A DNA stretch of 64,000 nt from CAVVSD01 sp963757125 (GTDB lineage: Bacteria; Actinomycetota; Thermoleophilia; Solirubrobacterales; Solirubrobacteraceae). This document shows positions 61,002 through 64,000 of the stretch, piece after piece (within the stretch, counting starts at the first letter, position 1; every line of letters starts with the position of its first letter). Location: assembly GCA_963757125.1 (NCBI GenBank), contig CAVWQP010000009.1, forward strand, positions 1,550,001 to 1,614,000, given 5' to 3'. The notes below the pieces were generated by a model that was not told the origin of the DNA, did not search any database, and saw only the letters and a list, made by a program, of their open reading frames with translations. The translations under genes were made by a program, and so were the position numbers.

Positions 61002-62439
61002 GTGACGGAGCCGAGGGAGAACGGCTCGGCGGTCGCGCTGACGGTCACGCTCGCTGTGCTCGGCGTGTTCGTCACCTACGTGCCGATCACCGCGGTCAGC
61101 ATCTCGCTGACGACGATCGGCCAGGCGACCGGCGCGTCGACGTCGGACCTGCAGTGGGTCAGCGACTCCTACATCATCCCGATGGCCGCGACGATCCTCT
61201 CGGCAGGGGTGTTCGGCGACATCCACGGCCGTCGCCGCGTCTACCTCATCGGCATGGCGCTCACCGTGGTCGGCGCGACGATCGCCGCGCTGGCCGGGAC
61301 GATCGACGGACGCGGCGGCCTGCACGTCCTCTGGCTCGGCCAGGCGATCACGGGCGCCGGCGGCGGGATCATGCTGCCGACGACGCTCGCGCTCATCGCG
61401 CACGCGGTCCCCGACCTCCGCGCCCGTGCCCGCTACGTCGCGATGTGGTCGACGGGCCTCGTGCTGGGTCTCGCGCTCGGCCCGATCGTGGCCGGCGTGC
61501 TGCTCGAGCACCTGCCGTGGGGCTGGATCTTCGTTCCCACCGGGGTGCTCGCTCTCGTCGCCGGGGTGCTCGCTGCGCTGCGCCTCCCGGAGTCGCGGGC
61601 TCCCGAGGGGCGCCATCTCGACTGGCCCGGGCAGATCACCGCCACGATCGCGATCGCGGCGAGCATCTACGGCGTCATCGAGGGCGGCCAGGCGGGGTGG
61701 GGCTCCGTCCAGGCGATCGCCGGGCTGGGCATCGGGGCGATCGCGCTCGTGGCCTTCATCGTCGTCGAGGCGCGCTCGACGTCGCCGATCCTGAACCTCG
61801 GGCTCTTCCGGTCACCGGAGTTCAGCGCGTCCGGGTTCGGCGCACTCACCGGGCTGTTCGCGCTCGTCGGCGGGATGTTCCTGCTGAGCATCTTCCTGGG
61901 CGGCACGCAGCACCTCGCACCGTTGGCGATCGCGGTGCGGCTGCTCTTCCTCAACGGCACGACCGCCGTCATCAACCCGTTCGTCGGCCGCCTCATGGGG
62001 CGCATCGCCCCGATCGTCGTGCTGACGATCGGGCTCGCGCTCGCCGCGCTGTCGATGTTCCTGCTGACCGGCATGCAGGCGGACACGGGCTTCGCGGACA
62101 CAGCCTGGCGCCTCGCGGTCCTCGGCCTCGCGGACGCGTTCATGCTCAGCGCGGTCTCCGTCGCGGCGATCCAGGCGGTCCCGCAACGACTGGCGGGCAT
62201 GGCCGCAGCCGCGAACACGATGCTGCGCCAGTACGGCGCGGCGCTCGGGCCCGGCGGTCCTCGGCGTGATCTTCGCCGAGCGCCTCGCCGCCGGCGCCAG
62301 CACGACGGCTGCGCTGCACACGGGCCTCATCGTCAACGGCATCGTGCTGCTCGTGGCGACGGCCGCGTGCGTGGTGGCGATGCGCGCGCAGGCGACGGCC
62401 GCCGACCGTGTGGGCTCGTTGTCGGCCGGGCGCGTCTAG
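61002..62439 (+). pseudogene. MFS drug-efflux transporter (14-TM type), frameshift near the end
   Basis: This 14-helix DHA2/QacA-like permease begins AVALTVTLAVLGVFVTYVPITAVSISLTTIGQ. It carries ASTSDLQWVSDSYIIPMAATILSAGVFGDIHGRRRVYLIGM, GRHLDWPGQITATIAIA and a central and second half with the expected loops. One extra C near 62249 shifts the last part; the restored frame reads ALGPAVLGVIFAERLAAGASTTAALHTGLIVNGIVLLVATAA to TAG 62437-62439. Uncorrected, the last membrane segment is lost. It probably exports toxic organics by proton antiport. The stop shares CTAG with the next convergent gene. It could be a sequence error. Confidence 0.85.
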
Positions 62440-62795
62440 AGGACGCGGCGGAGGAGCCGGCCGACAGGCGCGGCCATGACGATCGTGAGCAGGGCCACGT
62501 TCGTGAGATCGCCCCATCCGGTCACGGCCAGCCAGATCAGGACGCCGTAGCACGCGGCGACAGCGGCGAGCAGGACGCGGTCCTCGATCCGCCACCACGC
62601 CTCGCGGACGGCGTCCGGGTCCTGCCGGTAGCGATCCAGCACGAAAGCGCTCCCGACGGCGAGCACCCACGCGATCGTGAGGATCGCGACGCCGGGGTCG
62701 GAGTCACGGGAAGGAAGAGCAGGACCAGGCCGATGGACGAACATCCATACATAGAACAGGACGATCGCGGCCCCGATGCCGATCACGACGCGCAC
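62436..62795 (-). CDS. small membrane protein (119 aa)
   Basis: This hydrophobic protein has an N-terminal membrane helix (MRVVIGIGAAIVLFYVWMFV), then GVAILTIAWVLAVGSAFVL. A charged loop (DRYRQDPDAVREAWWRIED) and further membrane segments (VLLAAVAACYGVLIWLAV and a last one near LLTIVMAAPVGRLL) follow. I recognise no family. GTG start. It is convergent with the MFS gene, sharing CTAG. It is downstream of the FAD oxidoreductase on the same strand. Confidence 0.65.
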   Translation of the reverse strand: MRVVIGIGAAIVLFYVWMFVHRPGPALPSRDSDPGVAILTIAWVLAVGSAFVLDRYRQDPDAVREAWWRIEDRVLLAAVAACYGVLIWLAVTGWGDLTNVALLTIVMAAPVGRLLRRVL

Positions 62796-62866
62796 GGGTC
62801 GGAATGTGGTGCATCGGCGGCGGGGCGGTCAAGCGCCTTGGACGGATCTCCTGTTCGAGGCCGAGC

Positions 62867-63964
62867 TCACGCGGCGGCTCGGCGGCTGAGCGGCCAGACC
62901 TCCACGGGCTCGTCGAGCATCGCGGCGGCCAGCCGGGTGCCGAGCACGGGCGCGAACTTGAAGAGGTTGCCGCCGGCGAACGCCGCGATCGGGCCGTCGC
63001 GGCGCAGGGCGAACGCGTCGTCGTCGCGGCCGTCGAGCGTCGTCGTGTAGCGGACGATCTCGCCGACCGGCTCGGGGTCGAGGCCGGTGAACGCGGACGC
63101 CACGTAGGCGACGATCCTCGCGAACGGCTCGCGGAGGTCGGTGCCGGGCGGGACGTCCTCGCTCTCCGGCGGACCCTCGGGATAGGCGTCGAGCGCGGCG
63201 ATGCCGACGGCGTAGGTCTCCGGGTCCGGTGCGAGCCCGTACGCCGCCTCGCCGTGGTCGCCGCTGCGGTCGCTCCAGGACGGCATGGGAGCGCCGATCC
63301 CGCGGCGCCGCCGGAACGTGAGTCGCCCGTGCACGCGGCGGTGCTGGGCGATCGGCAGCCCGGCGCCCGCGGCGAGTCGGTCCGTGCCCGTGCCCGCGCA
63401 GACCAGGCAGCGCGCACTGCGGTGCTCGCCGCGGTCGGTGCGCAGCGCCACCGCGTCGCCGTCGGCCTCGATCGCGAGCACCCGTGCATGGCGCAGCGAC
63501 GGCGAGGTCCAGCGCACGAGCGCGGCGATCGTCGCGTCCGTGCGCGTCGCGCCGCCGAGCGGATCGAGCAGCAGCGGGCGCTCGGGCCGGGCGATGACGG
63601 GCATCCGCGCGATCGCCTCGTCCGGGTCGAGCTCGGTCGCCGGGATGCCCGCGCCCGTCAGCAGCGCCAGGTCCGCGGCGCGGTCGCCGCCGAGGCGGAC
63701 CCAGCCGTCCTGGCGCAGCAGCGGCTCGCCGGCGCGCTCCGACCAGTCCTGCCAGGCCGAGCGCGACTCGGCCGCAAGCGCCGCGAGCTCCGGCGTCCCG
63801 ACGTGATGGCGGAAGATGCGCGACGACCCGGCCGACTGGCCCTGGCCGGGCTCGCCGTGGTCGAAGCAGGTGACGTCGACGCCGCGCTCGCGCAGCGCGT
63901 GCGTCACCGAGAGGCCGACGACACCGGCGCCGACGATCGCGATCTCGCTGCTGGTGGCGGGCAT
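62867..63964 (-). CDS. FAD-dependent amine oxidase-type oxidoreductase (DAO family)
   Basis: This 365-residue FAD enzyme of the DAO family (monomeric sarcosine oxidase / N-methyltryptophan oxidase type) has EIAIVGAGVVGLSVTHALRERGVDVTCFDHGEPGQGQSAGSSRIFRHH at the N-terminus. The oxidase body contains CLVCAGTGTDRL and AYPEGPPESEDVPPGTDLREPF. The FAD-binding C-terminus is IAAFAGGNLFKFAPVLGTRLA. The family's covalent-FAD cysteine and substrate lysine cannot be confirmed by eye. It probably oxidises an amine or N-methyl amino acid, giving H2O2. TACGGT lies 6 nt before the ATG. Confidence 0.88.
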   Translation of the reverse strand: MPATSSEIAIVGAGVVGLSVTHALRERGVDVTCFDHGEPGQGQSAGSSRIFRHHVGTPELAALAAESRSAWQDWSERAGEPLLRQDGWVRLGGDRAADLALLTGAGIPATELDPDEAIARMPVIARPERPLLLDPLGGATRTDATIAALVRWTSPSLRHARVLAIEADGDAVALRTDRGEHRSARCLVCAGTGTDRLAAGAGLPIAQHRRVHGRLTFRRRRGIGAPMPSWSDRSGDHGEAAYGLAPDPETYAVGIAALDAYPEGPPESEDVPPGTDLREPFARIVAYVASAFTGLDPEPVGEIVRYTTTLDGRDDDAFALRRDGPIAAFAGGNLFKFAPVLGTRLAAAMLDEPVEVWPLSRRAAA

Positions 63965-63970
63965 GGCTCC

Positions 63971-63976
63971 ACCGTA
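63971..63976 (-). promoter_or_regulatory. probable -10 element for the FAD oxidoreductase, leaderless
   Basis: TACGGT on the minus strand lies 6 nt before the ATG at 63962-63964. Confidence 0.45.
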
Positions 63977-64000
63977 CGTCAGCGGAGCCCGTCGTCGATC

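Overview
The window is very G+C-rich, densely coded actinobacterial DNA. The gene set suggests a soil actinomycete, probably of the Thermoleophilia/Solirubrobacterales type. Evidence for this is the frequent GTG starts, apparent leaderless promoters, glucosyl-3-phosphoglycerate synthase, LLM flavin/F420-type oxidoreductases, an ECF42-type sigma factor, Tat-type lipoprotein export and TypA. The taxonomic placement is inference. I found no rRNA, tRNA, CRISPR array, insertion sequence or prophage.

Layout. 1-5.2 kb: a beta-phosphoglucomutase/GH65 disaccharide phosphorylase operon (GH65 carries two frameshifts and runs off the left edge), a small protein and an HD-GYP sensor. 5.4-13.6 kb: HU, a YihY membrane protein with an orphan receiver, transaldolase, a GGDEF-EAL protein, then MFS / HipA-like kinase / DUF3037-PdxH fusion. 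13.6-20.1 kb: cupin, methyltransferase, M28 peptidase, trpS preceded by a Trp-rich leader peptide, terC behind a yybP-ykoY (Mn2+) riboswitch, gpgS and a STAS protein. 20.2-32.6 kb: acyl-CoA dehydrogenase, typA, assorted oxidoreductases, a decayed LuxR/MalT-MBL remnant, a frameshifted O-methyltransferase, MBL hydrolase, secreted GDPD and an IclR regulator. 32.6-43.6 kb: an aromatic-catabolic cluster under the divergent IclR regulator. 43.6-64 kb: a GGDEF/HD-GYP protein, ECF42 sigma/DGPF pair, beta-lactamase-like enzyme, unusual FolD, CYTH/CHAD pair, dodecin, glycosyltransferase, PfkB kinase, amylosucrase, PilZ, transport and redox genes.

How the genes work together. The aromatic cluster encodes every step from hydroxyquinol to central metabolism. 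An intradiol dioxygenase opens the ring and maleylacetate reductase gives 3-oxoadipate. A two-subunit CoA-transferase and a thiolase then give succinyl-CoA and acetyl-CoA. A TfdB-like FAD monooxygenase probably makes the ring-cleavage substrate. A KstD-like flavoprotein, a SnoaL-like protein and an LLM oxidoreductase probably feed an unknown precursor. A perfect 7-3-7 inverted repeat before the reductase gene, with a 14/17 match at the start of the CoA-transferase gene, is the likely IclR-family operator. Carbohydrate genes (GH65/PGM, gpgS, amylosucrase, PfkB) suggest handling of disaccharides, glucan and compatible solutes. Four c-di-GMP-type proteins and several phosphorelay parts suggest active surface/lifestyle signalling.

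Structural features of the DNA. Six convergent gene pairs end on one shared CTAG. Many starts lie 6-8 nt below a TANNNT hexamer (leaderless architecture). Several genes seem to need CTG or ACG starts. Single-base frameshifts, nearly all +1, interrupt at least five genes, so assembly error should be tested before calling pseudogenes.
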